Assembly: GCA_947594855.1 (NCBI GenBank) | Contig: CANQEL010000006.1 | Coordinates: 57,687 to 121,686, forward strand | Source: an uncultured Lachnospiraceae bacterium | GTDB taxonomy: Bacteria; Bacillota; Clostridia; Lachnospirales; Lachnospiraceae | Direction: 5' to 3' | DNA length: 64,000 nucleotides | Shown here: positions 32,744 to 41,698 of the stretch, piece after piece | Position numbering within the stretch: the first letter of the stretch is position 1 | Layout: every line of letters begins with the position of its first letter | Made by a program: the position numbers and the translations under genes | Notes under the pieces: model-generated | Told to the model about the DNA's origin: nothing | Seen by the model: only the letters and a program-made list of their open reading frames with translations | The model's database searches: none

Positions 32744-34156
32744 TCAGAAAATCTCTTCATATAATGGTTTCTCAGAAGTTTTATACGCATCTGTTAAGAA
32801 CTTCCCGTACTCAACATAGCTGTATTTTCCTGTCTTCGCATTCAAACGAAGTCTTGCACACAAAATTGTCACCTGGTAAAGAAACGCTTTCTGCTGTGCC
32901 GGAATTTTAAAACTAACTGTTTCCGTCTGGCTTTTACTCCACTGATCCGTCATTGAAACACTGAATCCCACTTTTACACCAGCTTTAATTACCTCAGCAT
33001 TAATTTCAAAATTGACTTCTGCAGCAATTCCAACTGTGGACTGTGTCATAAACCCACTGGTCAGACTCTTGGAATATGTAGTCTCGGCATCAGATAATGT
33101 ATTATCAATAAAGCCCACTTTCTGTAAGTCAGAGGAATAAAATACCATAACATCCGCATATTCTGTGTCTGTTATTAGCGGAAGTGAACAAATAAAAGTA
33201 TCCATATTAGCAGGCGGAAGCGTATCATATACCTTGACCTCTGATATAACGGGAATAGAATTTTCCAGCAAACAACAAGCTCCTTTTTTATTGGCTAATA
33301 CCATTGCATAATGCGATTCTAAAAGATTAACATCTGTATATAAAAGAGACCTGGCTCCTATCGTCAGTATTGTTTCATGCCTTGGCTCCTTCTTTTTTTC
33401 CTTATAATTCTTAATCTGCAAACGCCAGTTACACGTTACAATACCAACTCCGTCACATTCTTTTCTCGCCGGATCATAATTATACAACAGAGTAATAACG
33501 CGATTATTTGTCACATCATAATCACTGGCAAAGGCGCTTTCATTGAGTCCTACTAAAGCATTGGAAAATGTTGCATCCAGTGTGACTTTATCAATTCCCT
33601 GTACCGTTGCTGCTGTACATGCAGTTGCCGCCTCTAAAAACATTTCTTTAATAGCATCAACTGTGCTGACCCGTTGTTCTATTCTTTTCTCAGGTTCCTC
33701 TGCCCAGGGGAAATTCTTTGCTTTTTCTTTTAAATACCGATAATTTTCAGCTTCCTGTAAAACAAGTAATTCCCCCAAATAGTCACCTACGCTTCCTTCT
33801 GTCCAAGAACCCTCTGCCTGCTTAGAAAAACGACTATCCAGCAAATTGCATAATGCATCTTTTGTATTTATCTGTCTTATTACATCGTCTGCCAATTCTT
33901 CCATTTTTATCTGACCATCATCTTTGTATACACCAAAAGTCGTCAATACACCTAACCCTACTTTTGATGTGACATCTTCAATATTTTTCTTTAATTTTTC
34001 ACCATAAGTTTCTTTACAATACAACCCCATTTCGTTAAGCTGCTTTGTCAATTCTTCAGGTTCCAATTTTGTAGCCGTTTTAGGCTCCAGGTCGATTGGC
34101 ATTCCTGAAATATGTATACCTGCATTGTCCCTCGCTTCTGATATAATAGTTGCCAT
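32744..34156 (-). CDS. Aerolysin/ETX-MTX2-like pore-forming protein candidate
   Basis: Protein of 470 residues, no signal peptide. The first 230 residues are helical and mixed, then a beta-rich half begins. Residues about 365-450 show the pattern of the insertion domain of aerolysin/epsilon-toxin-type pores: a Ser/Thr-rich alternating strand pair (SKSLTSGFMTQSTVGIAAEV, then KAGVKVGFSVSMTDQWSKSQ) followed by TETVSFKIPAQQKAFLYQV, like the T-T-V-K-IPAxTKV closing strands of ETX/MTX2. The call rests on this pattern alone. It stands at the downstream end of the Ter cluster, 400 bp after the previous gene, preceded by a 20-bp perfect hairpin. ATG 34156 has AAAGGAAG six bases upstream, better than the ATG two codons before it. 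It could be an effector released under stress or invasion. Confidence 0.5.
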   Translation of the reverse strand: MATIISEARDNAGIHISGMPIDLEPKTATKLEPEELTKQLNEMGLYCKETYGEKLKKNIEDVTSKVGLGVLTTFGVYKDDGQIKMEELADDVIRQINTKDALCNLLDSRFSKQAEGSWTEGSVGDYLGELLVLQEAENYRYLKEKAKNFPWAEEPEKRIEQRVSTVDAIKEMFLEAATACTAATVQGIDKVTLDATFSNALVGLNESAFASDYDVTNNRVITLLYNYDPARKECDGVGIVTCNWRLQIKNYKEKKKEPRHETILTIGARSLLYTDVNLLESHYAMVLANKKGACCLLENSIPVISEVKVYDTLPPANMDTFICSLPLITDTEYADVMVFYSSDLQKVGFIDNTLSDAETTYSKSLTSGFMTQSTVGIAAEVNFEINAEVIKAGVKVGFSVSMTDQWSKSQTETVSFKIPAQQKAFLYQVTILCARLRLNAKTGKYSYVEYGKFLTDAYKTSEKPLYEEIF

Positions 34157-34162
34157 ACACAT

Positions 34163-34449
34163 CTTCCTTTCCCTACATTTTAATAAATATATTCCATTTT
34201 CTAAATTGTTATTTTTTCAATAACGTTTACATAAGGCCGGCACATATGTAAATGTTATTAGCATATATATTTATGCAAATATAATAACATTATAAATGGA
34301 ATAAATATATACTATCATGTTATATCCCATTAAAATGGGATTCAGGTATTCCCGTATAGGAATACCTGAATCCCATTTGTCAACAAAGAAATTTTATAAC
34401 TATATAAACAATATTCTCTACTAATAAATTTAAATTTATTCAGTTTTCA
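34163..34449. other. AT-rich spacer, no gene seen
   Basis: Long A/T stretches and the perfect hairpin at 34333-34378; otherwise no reading frame or signal can be supported. Confidence 0.5.
34333..34378. other. Perfect 20-bp hairpin in the leader of the aerolysin-like gene
   Basis: Arms 34333-34352 and 34359-34378 are exact reverse complements with a six-base loop (cgtata). A third copy of the stem end, tcccatt at 34325-34331, can compete for pairing (tcccatt...aatggga). No T-run follows on either strand. It could be an attenuator-like switch, an RNA-stability element or a small inverted-repeat element. Confidence 0.6.
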
Positions 34450-34569
34450 ATGCAGGGAACATTTTCATTAAAACCGGGTGGCTATTGTATTACAGTCAGG
34501 AATCCTGTTTATTATGTTAGCCTTCCTACAGTTAATCTTATTCATAATGATTATCTCATATATGATTAA
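34450..34569 (+). pseudogene. Possible C-terminal gene remnant on the plus strand
   Basis: A frame of 39 codons reads MQGTFSLKPGGYCITVRNPV and continues to YLIYD with well-formed protein character, unlike random AT-rich DNA. No binding site precedes the ATG, and the frame opens a little further upstream. Its stop overlaps the stop of the 34566 gene tail to tail. It may be the end of a lost gene. The source family is not recognised. Confidence 0.3.
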
Positions 34570-35069
34570 TAATTCCCATTATCATCACCAAAAATCGTGT
34601 CTAATTTATTAATCCAATTATCTATTGTTCCTACTATTCCATCAATATTATCAATAGTATTTTCTACTGAATCTACGAATGTTTTCCCTTCAATATAAGC
34701 CAACGTAATTATCATTTCCTTAAGCGCTGTTTGATTATACGTTGAACCTATAACAGCTCCAGGTATACAATTATCATCTCTAAGTGATTTATAAAGTGAT
34801 TTATATGAAATAGACCCTTTACTTCCCATCATACCATTATCATAATATATTATATCTTCTGTAAATAGCATCCCTTTTTTACCACTTCCTGCAATAGTTA
34901 TATCAATTAATCCTAGGACATCTTCCGTACTATTTGCATTTGCATAACTTCGACATGCATTTGATAATTTATCATGAGGAATATTTCCATATGAATATGC
35001 AGGCCAAGTTCCAGATGCATTACCAATATATTTTCTTATTATATCAATTTTCTGTTGCCTTTTACTCAT
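34566..35069 (-). CDS. Hypothetical protein with PH-like core
   Basis: Protein of 167 residues, cytoplasmic. The N-terminal third is helical (QQKIDIIRKYIGNASG and onwards). The middle, DVLGLIDITIAGSGKKGMLFTEDIIYYDNGMMGSKGSISYKSL, has the strand order of bacterial PH/GRAM-like domains (a 'gives a fluorescent-like band of beta strands with a SYKxL end'), often used for membrane or partner binding. The last 60 residues are helical and acidic. ATG 35069 has AGGAGATA upstream. It may belong to the Ter cluster because of orientation, but its function is not known. Confidence 0.6.
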   Translation of the reverse strand: MSKRQQKIDIIRKYIGNASGTWPAYSYGNIPHDKLSNACRSYANANSTEDVLGLIDITIAGSGKKGMLFTEDIIYYDNGMMGSKGSISYKSLYKSLRDDNCIPGAVIGSTYNQTALKEMIITLAYIEGKTFVDSVENTIDNIDGIVGTIDNWINKLDTIFGDDNGNY

Positions 35070-35410
35070 AACTTATCTCCTATTTATTTTAATCAATTAT
35101 TATAATATATAAACTTTTATCTATACATATATATTCATATACACATATAATAACTTACTGTTCTGTCCAGCCTAGCTTGTGCTTCCCCCCCCCTCACACA
35201 CACCAAATATATACCAGTGTATATATTTTTGCTATAACAATCTCACTCCTTTCAATAATAAATCTATTAACTATTTGCAGTATAATATACATATATGAAC
35301 TACTCTTTCTGTAATTGTATTAAAATACTTTTTATAAACAATTTCTAATATTAATTAACTAAGAAAGAGTTCGTTCATACTTATGTATTTCAACATTAAA
35401 AATTATGGTA
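35070..35410. other. AT-rich spacer with a C9 tract
   Basis: No gene is seen. A run of nine C (35185-35193) followed by tcacacacac stands out in otherwise AT-rich DNA. It may be a slippage-prone site but lies outside any frame. Confidence 0.5.
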
Positions 35411-35776
35411 TTAATAACCTCCACCACTTAAATCAAATGTTTCCCCAAACTGCACTTCACCACTGTTTCCACACCATGCACAAGTAAAATGATTACTTTC
35501 TCCATTATAACAAGTTAACTTGCCACAATTTCCGCAACTAATCCAACCAATTCCTCCACAATAAGGACAACCCGGGTATTCTGTGTCCATATCTACACGA
35601 CCCGATATCATTACATTTTCATATCCTTCATTGTTACCTGCTTGTTCAGAAAGCTTAAATGCCCATGTATAATACCATACGTTATCCATACGCTTCTCAA
35701 TTCGAATTCCGAATGGTCTTTTTGATGACTTGCATTTTGCCATAACAACATTCGCTTCCCTAACATCTTTCTTCAT
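35411..35776 (-). CDS. Free-standing TerY-C-type zinc-ribbon protein
   Basis: Protein of 121 residues. The C-terminal half has two zinc knuckles of the TerY-C kind: GCPYCGGIGWISCGNCGKLTC and HFTCAWCGNSGEVQFG. These are C-x2-C pairs in the order seen at the end of TerY VWA proteins. The N-terminal half (AKCKSSKRPFGIRIEKRMDNVWYYTWAFKL) is also characteristic of that domain. Here the domain is separate from the VWA protein at 47936, which lacks it, so the two may reunite as a complex. ATG 35776 follows AGGGGGAT; the longer frame has 23 atypical residues. Confidence 0.75.
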   Translation of the reverse strand: MKKDVREANVVMAKCKSSKRPFGIRIEKRMDNVWYYTWAFKLSEQAGNNEGYENVMISGRVDMDTEYPGCPYCGGIGWISCGNCGKLTCYNGESNHFTCAWCGNSGEVQFGETFDLSGGGY

Positions 35777-36051
35777 ATTTTTATCCCCCTTATGAATTAT
35801 TATATTTATAGTACTACTCATGACTCCTACATCATGAGCAACCACTATATACGTTTTTGTTCCAAACTACATTTCAAAAATGAAACACATACTATCAACA
35901 ACTATATCTTTTTCAAACCTTTTCGTTTCCTTTTGGTAAACCTTATTTTATGCATGTTCGTTACCATATTAACTGTTAAATAAATTTTCTTCATTTTTGT
36001 TATGCAAAATTGATTTTTCAAGTAAGTCATTGCTTCAATCTCATAATTTAT

Positions 36052-37467
36052 CTAATTATTTAAGTAATCTAAATATTTTTCACACCATACACTCACAATT
36101 TCAGATATTAAGACTTCATCATACCCATAATCATCTGACATTCTTTTAATATATCTATTTTCCAAAAATGAATCTGCTTCTTTTTTTTGTTGTAAATCTT
36201 CGACTATTCCAATTGTCAACAATTGACTCAACATATTTACTTCCCTTTTGTACTCTGGAAGCAAATCTAATAAAATACCTCTAAATTTCGTATATTCATT
36301 AGCTAAATGCATATATCGTCCAACTCTTTCTGAGAAAGCTTTCTTAAAACCACTATCTACTTTTATTTCTTCGATATAGGATAAAAACAATGGTGAACTT
36401 GGTTTTTTGTCCATTTGAAGCTGAAGTAAATCCCTCCTAATTGACAAAATGTTATCTGCCGATAATGAAATACCACTTTCTTTTGCAAATTTTTCTATGT
36501 TTTCATCTAAAAATGATGTATCTTTGTATTTTTGCATATATTTTTTCAAACCAATTACATATTCTTTTCTATTCTTAAATATATTTACAATAGAGTTAGA
36601 TTCTGAAATATCTGTATGTTCATCGGACTTATTTGTTGTCCGCTTACTACGCGTATTGCTTTTAGTGGAGTTATTTGCTTTATAAATATTTATATCATTC
36701 TTAACATCTGCTACTGTTATTCCATATTTACTATCAAAATGATTTGAACGAATTAAACCAGCAAGTTGATCTTCTGTAAGATTTGGATTCTTTGACCATT
36801 CTCCAATCAGGAAAACATAGGTACTATCCTGTAATGCTTTTTCATTACTACCACCTATAATATTAATTACAGGCTTTGGTGTTGGTTTTGAATTAGGCAC
36901 ACTTACAAAATCATTATTATCTGTTGACTTAGTAATAGGTTTATATGTAGGATCTTTTTTGTATTTTCTAATATCAGACACAACATCTGCTACTGTTATT
37001 CCATATCTACTATCAAAATGATTTGAACGAATTAAACCAGCAAGTTGATCTTCTGTAAGATTTGGATTCTTTGACCATTCTCCAATCAGGAAAACATAGG
37101 TGCTATCCTGTAATGCTTTTTCATTACTACCATCTATAATGTTAATTACAGGCTTTGGCGTTGGTTTTGAATTAGGCACACTTACAAAATCACTATTATC
37201 TGTTGACTCAGTAATAGGTTTATATGTAGGATCTTTTTTGTACTTTCTAATATCAGACACAACATCTGCTACTGTTACTCCATATCTGCTATCAAAATGA
37301 TTTGAACGAATTAAACCAGCAAGTTGATTTTCTGTAAGATTTGGATTCTTTGCCCATTCTCCAATCAGGAAAACATACTCACTAGAATCTAATTTATTTT
37401 TTTCAAAATTATTATTCAATTTTTTTAAAGTGCCATTAACTTTATATAACCGTTCCCTAATTGTCAT
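36052..37467 (-). CDS. Ter-cluster protein with three 93-residue repeats
   Basis: Protein of 471 residues. Three copies of YVFLIGEWxKNPNLTExQLA and LIRSNHFDSRYGxTVADV, each about 45 residues of predicted helices, are joined by a Pro/Thr/Ser linker (PNSKPTPKPVINI). Full units are 93 residues, and copies 1 and 2 are nearly identical at DNA level. The C-terminal 180 residues are helical (KKYMQKYKDTSFLDENIEKF and further) with no recognised domain. It may be a scaffold that binds several partner molecules. The start at ATG 37467 follows GAGGTGATT. It is oriented with the Ter genes but lies 170 bp from the StiP gene, and function is unknown. Confidence 0.65.
   Translation of the reverse strand: MTIRERLYKVNGTLKKLNNNFEKNKLDSSEYVFLIGEWAKNPNLTENQLAGLIRSNHFDSRYGVTVADVVSDIRKYKKDPTYKPITESTDNSDFVSVPNSKPTPKPVINIIDGSNEKALQDSTYVFLIGEWSKNPNLTEDQLAGLIRSNHFDSRYGITVADVVSDIRKYKKDPTYKPITKSTDNNDFVSVPNSKPTPKPVINIIGGSNEKALQDSTYVFLIGEWSKNPNLTEDQLAGLIRSNHFDSKYGITVADVKNDINIYKANNSTKSNTRSKRTTNKSDEHTDISESNSIVNIFKNRKEYVIGLKKYMQKYKDTSFLDENIEKFAKESGISLSADNILSIRRDLLQLQMDKKPSSPLFLSYIEEIKVDSGFKKAFSERVGRYMHLANEYTKFRGILLDLLPEYKREVNMLSQLLTIGIVEDLQQKKEADSFLENRYIKRMSDDYGYDEVLISEIVSVWCEKYLDYLNN
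36690..37388 (-). repeat. 279-bp tandem repeats in the repeat protein
   Basis: Copy 1 about 37110-37388, copy 2 about 36831-37109, and a partial copy 3 about 36690-36830. Copies differ at only a few positions per 100, including the linker, which shows recent duplication or active gene conversion. Confidence 0.85.
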
Positions 37468-37635
37468 AACCAAATCACCTCATCCCTATATGTAGCTTTA
37501 TCACTCTTAATCATATTAAATTTCATAATAATCTCTATCCTTTCACACTAAACGTAATAACTCTTATGTTGGTTTCATAAATATACAACTTTTCCATGAC
37601 TCAAAACCTATTCATAATATAGTAACTTTTATTAC

Positions 37636-38691
37636 CTATGCATCAGCTAATTTTTTTATTATTCCGCAACATTTATAATTCTTTAAGGTAGTTACTTCAA
37701 TCGGAACCTTTTTTTCTTTCGCTAATTGATACACGAGTCCTAATTCATTTGAATTTGCAAATTCGCAAGAAATCAGCACTTTCCAGGGAACTCTTCTCAA
37801 TAAAACTCTTGTAGTTTCACCTATTCCAGGTTTAATAAAATTAACACTATTAATACCATATTTCTCTGCTAAAAACTTTACCTCATCTGGTCCATTTATT
37901 TCACAATCCTCATTTGTTGTCTCAAAACAATCTTGCAGATTAAATAGACTTTCAACTTTATTAATAAACTCATATGTTCTGTCTTCATCACGTAATTCTT
38001 CATAACAAACAGCCCCATGAAAGTCACTGCTTCCTATAATGTCACTTCTCAAGAAAGTTCTACTAATCAGCCCACATACTGTACTATTTAAGCAAGAACT
38101 TGGAATAAACAAATCATCATGCGTTCCACATAAGTAAGTTAATTTTGCTGGGTCAGCTAATACAGCAAGTTCTGCTTCTACTTCTGGAAAATCAATTAGT
38201 GTTTTTTTTAATTCTCCAAAAATTGCACCTTTTCCTATCCAACCATCAATAAATATCAAATCTTTAGGATTATGTTTAGACAGAATATATTTCATTGCAT
38301 TCTTATCTATACCTCTATCTCTTATAATTGAAATTGAATAGTGTGGTATACTAACTTTATATTTTTGCTTAATATACCTTTTGATAAGAACACCAACCGG
38401 AGTTCCTGCCCTTGCAAGCGAAATAATAATTACATTCTTACCCTTTTTCTTCCAAATTTTTTGAGAAACATTGCCCACTGCAGCTGCAGTAGACTTAGAA
38501 AAAACCTCTAATGCTTTTTCGTATATTTCTATATATTTTGACGAAGGTTTATATTCCAAAGGTAACATCTCACAATAATGTGTTCCTCTCTGTATTTTTT
38601 TTTCTCTTTCTTCTATTGACAACGGCGTTATCATACCACTGATATCTTTCAATAACAACTCAACATCGTCAGCTAAAAAACTACTATTCAT
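37636..38691 (-). CDS. StiP-type PRTase with C-terminal Pelota RNA-binding domain
   Basis: Protein of 351 residues. Residues 1-270 are the StiP/PRTase-like domain (PF11202 type), with GTHYCEMLPLEYKPS, NVIIISLARAGTPVGVLIKRY and LIFIDGWIGKGAIFGEL, the last resembling a PRPP loop. Residues about 275-351 are a Pelota-like RNA-binding domain (LRRVPWKVLISCEFANSNEL, then KEKKVPIEVTTLKNYKCCGI). In published Ter clusters StiP and its PRTase relatives are predicted to make a nucleoside-like compound. The ATG 38691 start has GGGA upstream; a TTG earlier is not supported. It follows the PRTase-TRSP gene by 29 bp. Confidence 0.82.
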   Translation of the reverse strand: MNSSFLADDVELLLKDISGMITPLSIEEREKKIQRGTHYCEMLPLEYKPSSKYIEIYEKALEVFSKSTAAAVGNVSQKIWKKKGKNVIIISLARAGTPVGVLIKRYIKQKYKVSIPHYSISIIRDRGIDKNAMKYILSKHNPKDLIFIDGWIGKGAIFGELKKTLIDFPEVEAELAVLADPAKLTYLCGTHDDLFIPSSCLNSTVCGLISRTFLRSDIIGSSDFHGAVCYEELRDEDRTYEFINKVESLFNLQDCFETTNEDCEINGPDEVKFLAEKYGINSVNFIKPGIGETTRVLLRRVPWKVLISCEFANSNELGLVYQLAKEKKVPIEVTTLKNYKCCGIIKKLADA

Positions 38692-38720
38692 ATTATTATA
38701 TCCCAAATATTCTGTAAGGC

Positions 38721-39833
38721 TTACTCCTTTCCTAATATTACTTTTTTACAACCCACATTTTTCAATGCCCCACATACAATCTTTACAGTTCTATATGACA
38801 CACGGTTTGAATCCGTCAAAATAATTACTAAATCATAATCAATCAAATTATATACATATGTTGTTCTAGTTTCATCATAAAAGCTTAACAGCTTGTTACG
38901 CTTAACTAACGGATATCCGACAGAATTACTAACTAATATAGGACTTCTTGTTGTTGCATGAAATCTAATCTCTTTATCAGGAAACATATCTTCTAATTTT
39001 TTTGCAACCATCAATGGCGGAAACATAAATTCTTCTGTCCCTAGCACCAGAATTTTATGGTCTATAGTAAAATTATATCTTGATACAATATCATTCACAT
39101 ATTTATCAATAACTGTGTAATACTCTTGACATTCATGAACATAACGCAAATTCATACAGCTAGTATTAAACATCTCACATATTTTCTCATTCTCAAACAT
39201 CTGATCATTATTTTCTAAATAATCATAGTGATCAATTGAATTAATTTTATACTCAAAAGGAATCTTATCAACATACAGGCAATCAATACCCTGATTTTGT
39301 AATTCTTCTATTCTACGCTCTGTCATACTATTAAGAATCGACAGTATTGAATAATTAACATTTACACCAAGAATTTTATCATTAATCAAATTTATTAATT
39401 TAACAATCGTATTTCCCGTTGTTACTTCATCCTCAACAAACACTATCCTATTAGCTACTTTCACCACAGATGAAAGTCCATCAATTATTAAACTCTGCTC
39501 AGCAGCATGACTATGCGATTCTGTAAAGCTCAAATATTCTGCATCCTTATATTTTTCTCTTGTAGTTTGCATACACCACTTGACATTATCGGCATAAAAA
39601 GCAACACCTGCGCCAACTGCAGTTGCAGTTTCTGCAAAGCCAATTACCAGTATATCTTCATCAGGATATTTTTCTACTAGCAAAGAGGCCATATATTCAA
39701 ATAGTTCCAACGATTTAGATGGTACTACTGGTATATGTTTGCCTTGAATTGGATTAACATACAAATATGGTCTTTTCGTATTATTGTCTCGCTTCGCTAC
39801 TGTTACTAGCTCATCTATCGAATATGTAATCAA
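38721..39833 (-). CDS. PRTase with TRSP domain (Ter biosynthetic gene)
   Basis: Protein of 370 residues. The N-terminal type I phosphoribosyltransferase carries ILVIGFAETATAVGAGVA and the PRPP motif RIVFVEDEVTTGNTIVKLIN (about 130-150). The C-terminal half is the TRSP domain, with KILVLGTEEFMFPPLMVAKKL and RFHATTRSPILVS, which always accompanies this PRTase. It probably transfers a phosphoribose to build a nucleoside-like molecule with the lyase and ATP-grasp enzymes. The start is TTG 39833 with AAAGGAAG at eight bases; no ATG is available nearby. It belongs to a compact operon. Confidence 0.82.
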   Translation of the reverse strand: MITYSIDELVTVAKRDNNTKRPYLYVNPIQGKHIPVVPSKSLELFEYMASLLVEKYPDEDILVIGFAETATAVGAGVAFYADNVKWCMQTTREKYKDAEYLSFTESHSHAAEQSLIIDGLSSVVKVANRIVFVEDEVTTGNTIVKLINLINDKILGVNVNYSILSILNSMTERRIEELQNQGIDCLYVDKIPFEYKINSIDHYDYLENNDQMFENEKICEMFNTSCMNLRYVHECQEYYTVIDKYVNDIVSRYNFTIDHKILVLGTEEFMFPPLMVAKKLEDMFPDKEIRFHATTRSPILVSNSVGYPLVKRNKLLSFYDETRTTYVYNLIDYDLVIILTDSNRVSYRTVKIVCGALKNVGCKKVILGKE

Positions 39834-39851
39834 CTTACCATCTTCCTTTTT

Positions 39852-40820
39852 CTAATTTATTCCATATATCCGAGCCAAAGCAATTGTTTTTATAGCCCAA
39901 TTACCATGAGTTTTTACTTCGTTCATTCTCTCGCCATTGATACTTTTACCAACCTGCAATGTATTATTTTGATTCCATCCTAAAATACTTAACGCATCTT
40001 GATAATCTTTTATAGAGACTTTCAATACTTCATTAACTACTGGTATCTGCTTAGGATGTATTACTGTTTTTCCAATAAACCCATTTAGCTTATCTAATTT
40101 AGTTTCCTTAATTAATCCATATTTCCATTCATTATTATCACTTGAAAAAAACTCCCATACCGGTCCTGACACAATATATTCTCCACCAAAAACAGTAATA
40201 ATATCTGACAAAATATTAGCAATTGGCAAAATATCATAAATTGTTTCATTATAATGCCTTCTAACGGCAAAATAATTCGATAAATCATTACCACCTACTC
40301 TAACATTTAGAACATACTCTGAAACACTGTCAATCTTTTTTTTTGTTTCAATTAGAGTATCTCGACGTGTTGCATAGTCTACAATATTCTCACTTTCAAG
40401 AATAGGCATCATATAAATCTTATTAATTGAATTTGTGTTTATTCTAAGTATCTGCTCGTTGTACTCAGTGGCATTTTCTACTGAGTATTTAGGTATAATA
40501 AATCCACATAATATCTCTCTTTCTCTTTTCAATTCATTATATAATCCACCAATTTGTTCAGGTTTTCTGACACGAATAAAGATTTTAGGCAAATAAAAAT
40601 CACAAACTTCTTTTCCCCTATAAATGGTCTGCAAAGAAATTAATAATTGTTTCTCTGCCTCTTCAACACAATCATCTGCTATTGTATCCTCTAAACACAA
40701 AGCTAATGAATACTGTTTTCCATATTTTTCATTTATTACTGAATATGCTATCCTTTTATTACTAGCTGGAGAGTACATAAGAGCCCCTACGCTATATTTA
40801 ATTTCTGAATCTTTAATCAT
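39852..40820 (-). CDS. C-C bond lyase, HpcH/HpaI TIM-barrel type
   Basis: Protein of 322 residues of the citrate-lyase beta/HpcH-like TIM barrel, in the form seen in Ter clusters (C-C_Bond_Lyase). ALCLEDTIADDCVEEAE supplies the metal-binding Glu/Asp, FIRVRKPEQIGGL the phosphate-binding Arg, and MMPILESENIVDYATRR, LNVRVGGNDLSNYFAVRR and GKTVIHPKQIPVVNEVL the further conserved barrel elements (the last matches the citE-type KxxIHPxQ). It should make or break a C-C bond in the precursor of the nucleoside-like product. It starts two bases after the HAD gene stop. Confidence 0.82.
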   Translation of the reverse strand: MIKDSEIKYSVGALMYSPASNKRIAYSVINEKYGKQYSLALCLEDTIADDCVEEAEKQLLISLQTIYRGKEVCDFYLPKIFIRVRKPEQIGGLYNELKREREILCGFIIPKYSVENATEYNEQILRINTNSINKIYMMPILESENIVDYATRRDTLIETKKKIDSVSEYVLNVRVGGNDLSNYFAVRRHYNETIYDILPIANILSDIITVFGGEYIVSGPVWEFFSSDNNEWKYGLIKETKLDKLNGFIGKTVIHPKQIPVVNEVLKVSIKDYQDALSILGWNQNNTLQVGKSINGERMNEVKTHGNWAIKTIALARIYGIN

Positions 40821-40822
40821 CC

Positions 40823-41575
40823 TTAACCCTCGATTACACGATTAATTAGTTTGTTAATATCTTGAAACAAAAATTTACATTCTGAATAAATCACTTTATC
40901 ATTGTTCAGATAATCTCTTAACTCAGCACTTGCTATGGCTTTTGCATCAAGATTTAACATTGGAACATCAAATTCACTATCTCCAGCCGTAAAAAACTCT
41001 CCTACCCCAAACCTACGAATATAACGCTCTACACTAGTTCCCTTATTAATAATCGATGCAATAACATATATTTTACTAGAATCTTTTCCTAAAAAAACAT
41101 CATTACAATTAACAATTTGTTTTAATAGACAATAATATTCATCAACATCATTACAAGAAAAATAAAACATAAAATCCTGAAGTACATTTATCTTTTTTAC
41201 TTTTTTGTCCTCTTTAACTCTCTTTAATATTCTCTGAACTTCTACATTTTGCGTTCTACTAATCTCTACACTATCACATAACCATTCCTTATCAACCATT
41301 CCATCTACCAAAAGTACCCCACCATTACAAACCAAAGCATGCTTATTATGTACCACATCTTGCAAAGTATGAATTCTCATATACTGTTCTATACTTCTAG
41401 TTGTAACCGGAACAAAAAAAATATTTTTGTATTTAAGTAATAACTGAAACAGTTCAACAGTCATATAACTCTGCTCTTTTCCATTGAGATATTCAACTAA
41501 AATCTTATCCTCTACACATTGCTTTCTGTGAGAAAAAATCAAAGTGTTATCCAAATCTGAAAAAAATGTTATCAT
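40823..41575 (-). CDS. HAD-superfamily phosphatase (Ter cluster)
   Basis: HAD hydrolase of 250 residues from ATG 41575. Motif I is FFSDLDNTLI, motif II VPVTTRS, and motif IV GEFFTAGDSEFDVPML (the D-S-x-x-D form), with a small cap between them. It fits the Cof/SPP-like group. It is predicted to remove a phosphate in the nucleoside-like pathway. A longer frame begins at ATG 41698, overlapping the ATP-grasp stop (TAAATG), but its 41 extra residues look non-coding; the shorter start has only a close GAGG. The gap upstream is 123 bp, larger than elsewhere in this operon. Confidence 0.8.
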   Translation of the reverse strand: MITFFSDLDNTLIFSHRKQCVEDKILVEYLNGKEQSYMTVELFQLLLKYKNIFFVPVTTRSIEQYMRIHTLQDVVHNKHALVCNGGVLLVDGMVDKEWLCDSVEISRTQNVEVQRILKRVKEDKKVKKINVLQDFMFYFSCNDVDEYYCLLKQIVNCNDVFLGKDSSKIYVIASIINKGTSVERYIRRFGVGEFFTAGDSEFDVPMLNLDAKAIASAELRDYLNNDKVIYSECKFLFQDINKLINRVIEG

Positions 41576-41698
41576 CCTCTGCCTCGATTTCTTGAAATAA
41601 TCACTAATCTTACTAGTTGTAATATTTATTATACATACAATTTTGAAGCACCAAATTCTACTGTCAATGTAAACAAATGAATACACACTATCGCTCAT

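Noticed and set aside
35185..35193. C9 tract as a phase-variation switch
   Set aside because: It lies in no gene and no promoter could be placed around it.
36690..37388. CRISPR-like array
   Set aside because: The repeats are 279 bp, in frame and coding; no short repeats with unique spacers occur here or elsewhere in the window.
41576..41698. Upstream extension of the HAD protein to ATG 41698
   Set aside because: The extra 41 residues are unlike HAD N-termini and lack a binding site, although the TAAATG overlap keeps it possible.
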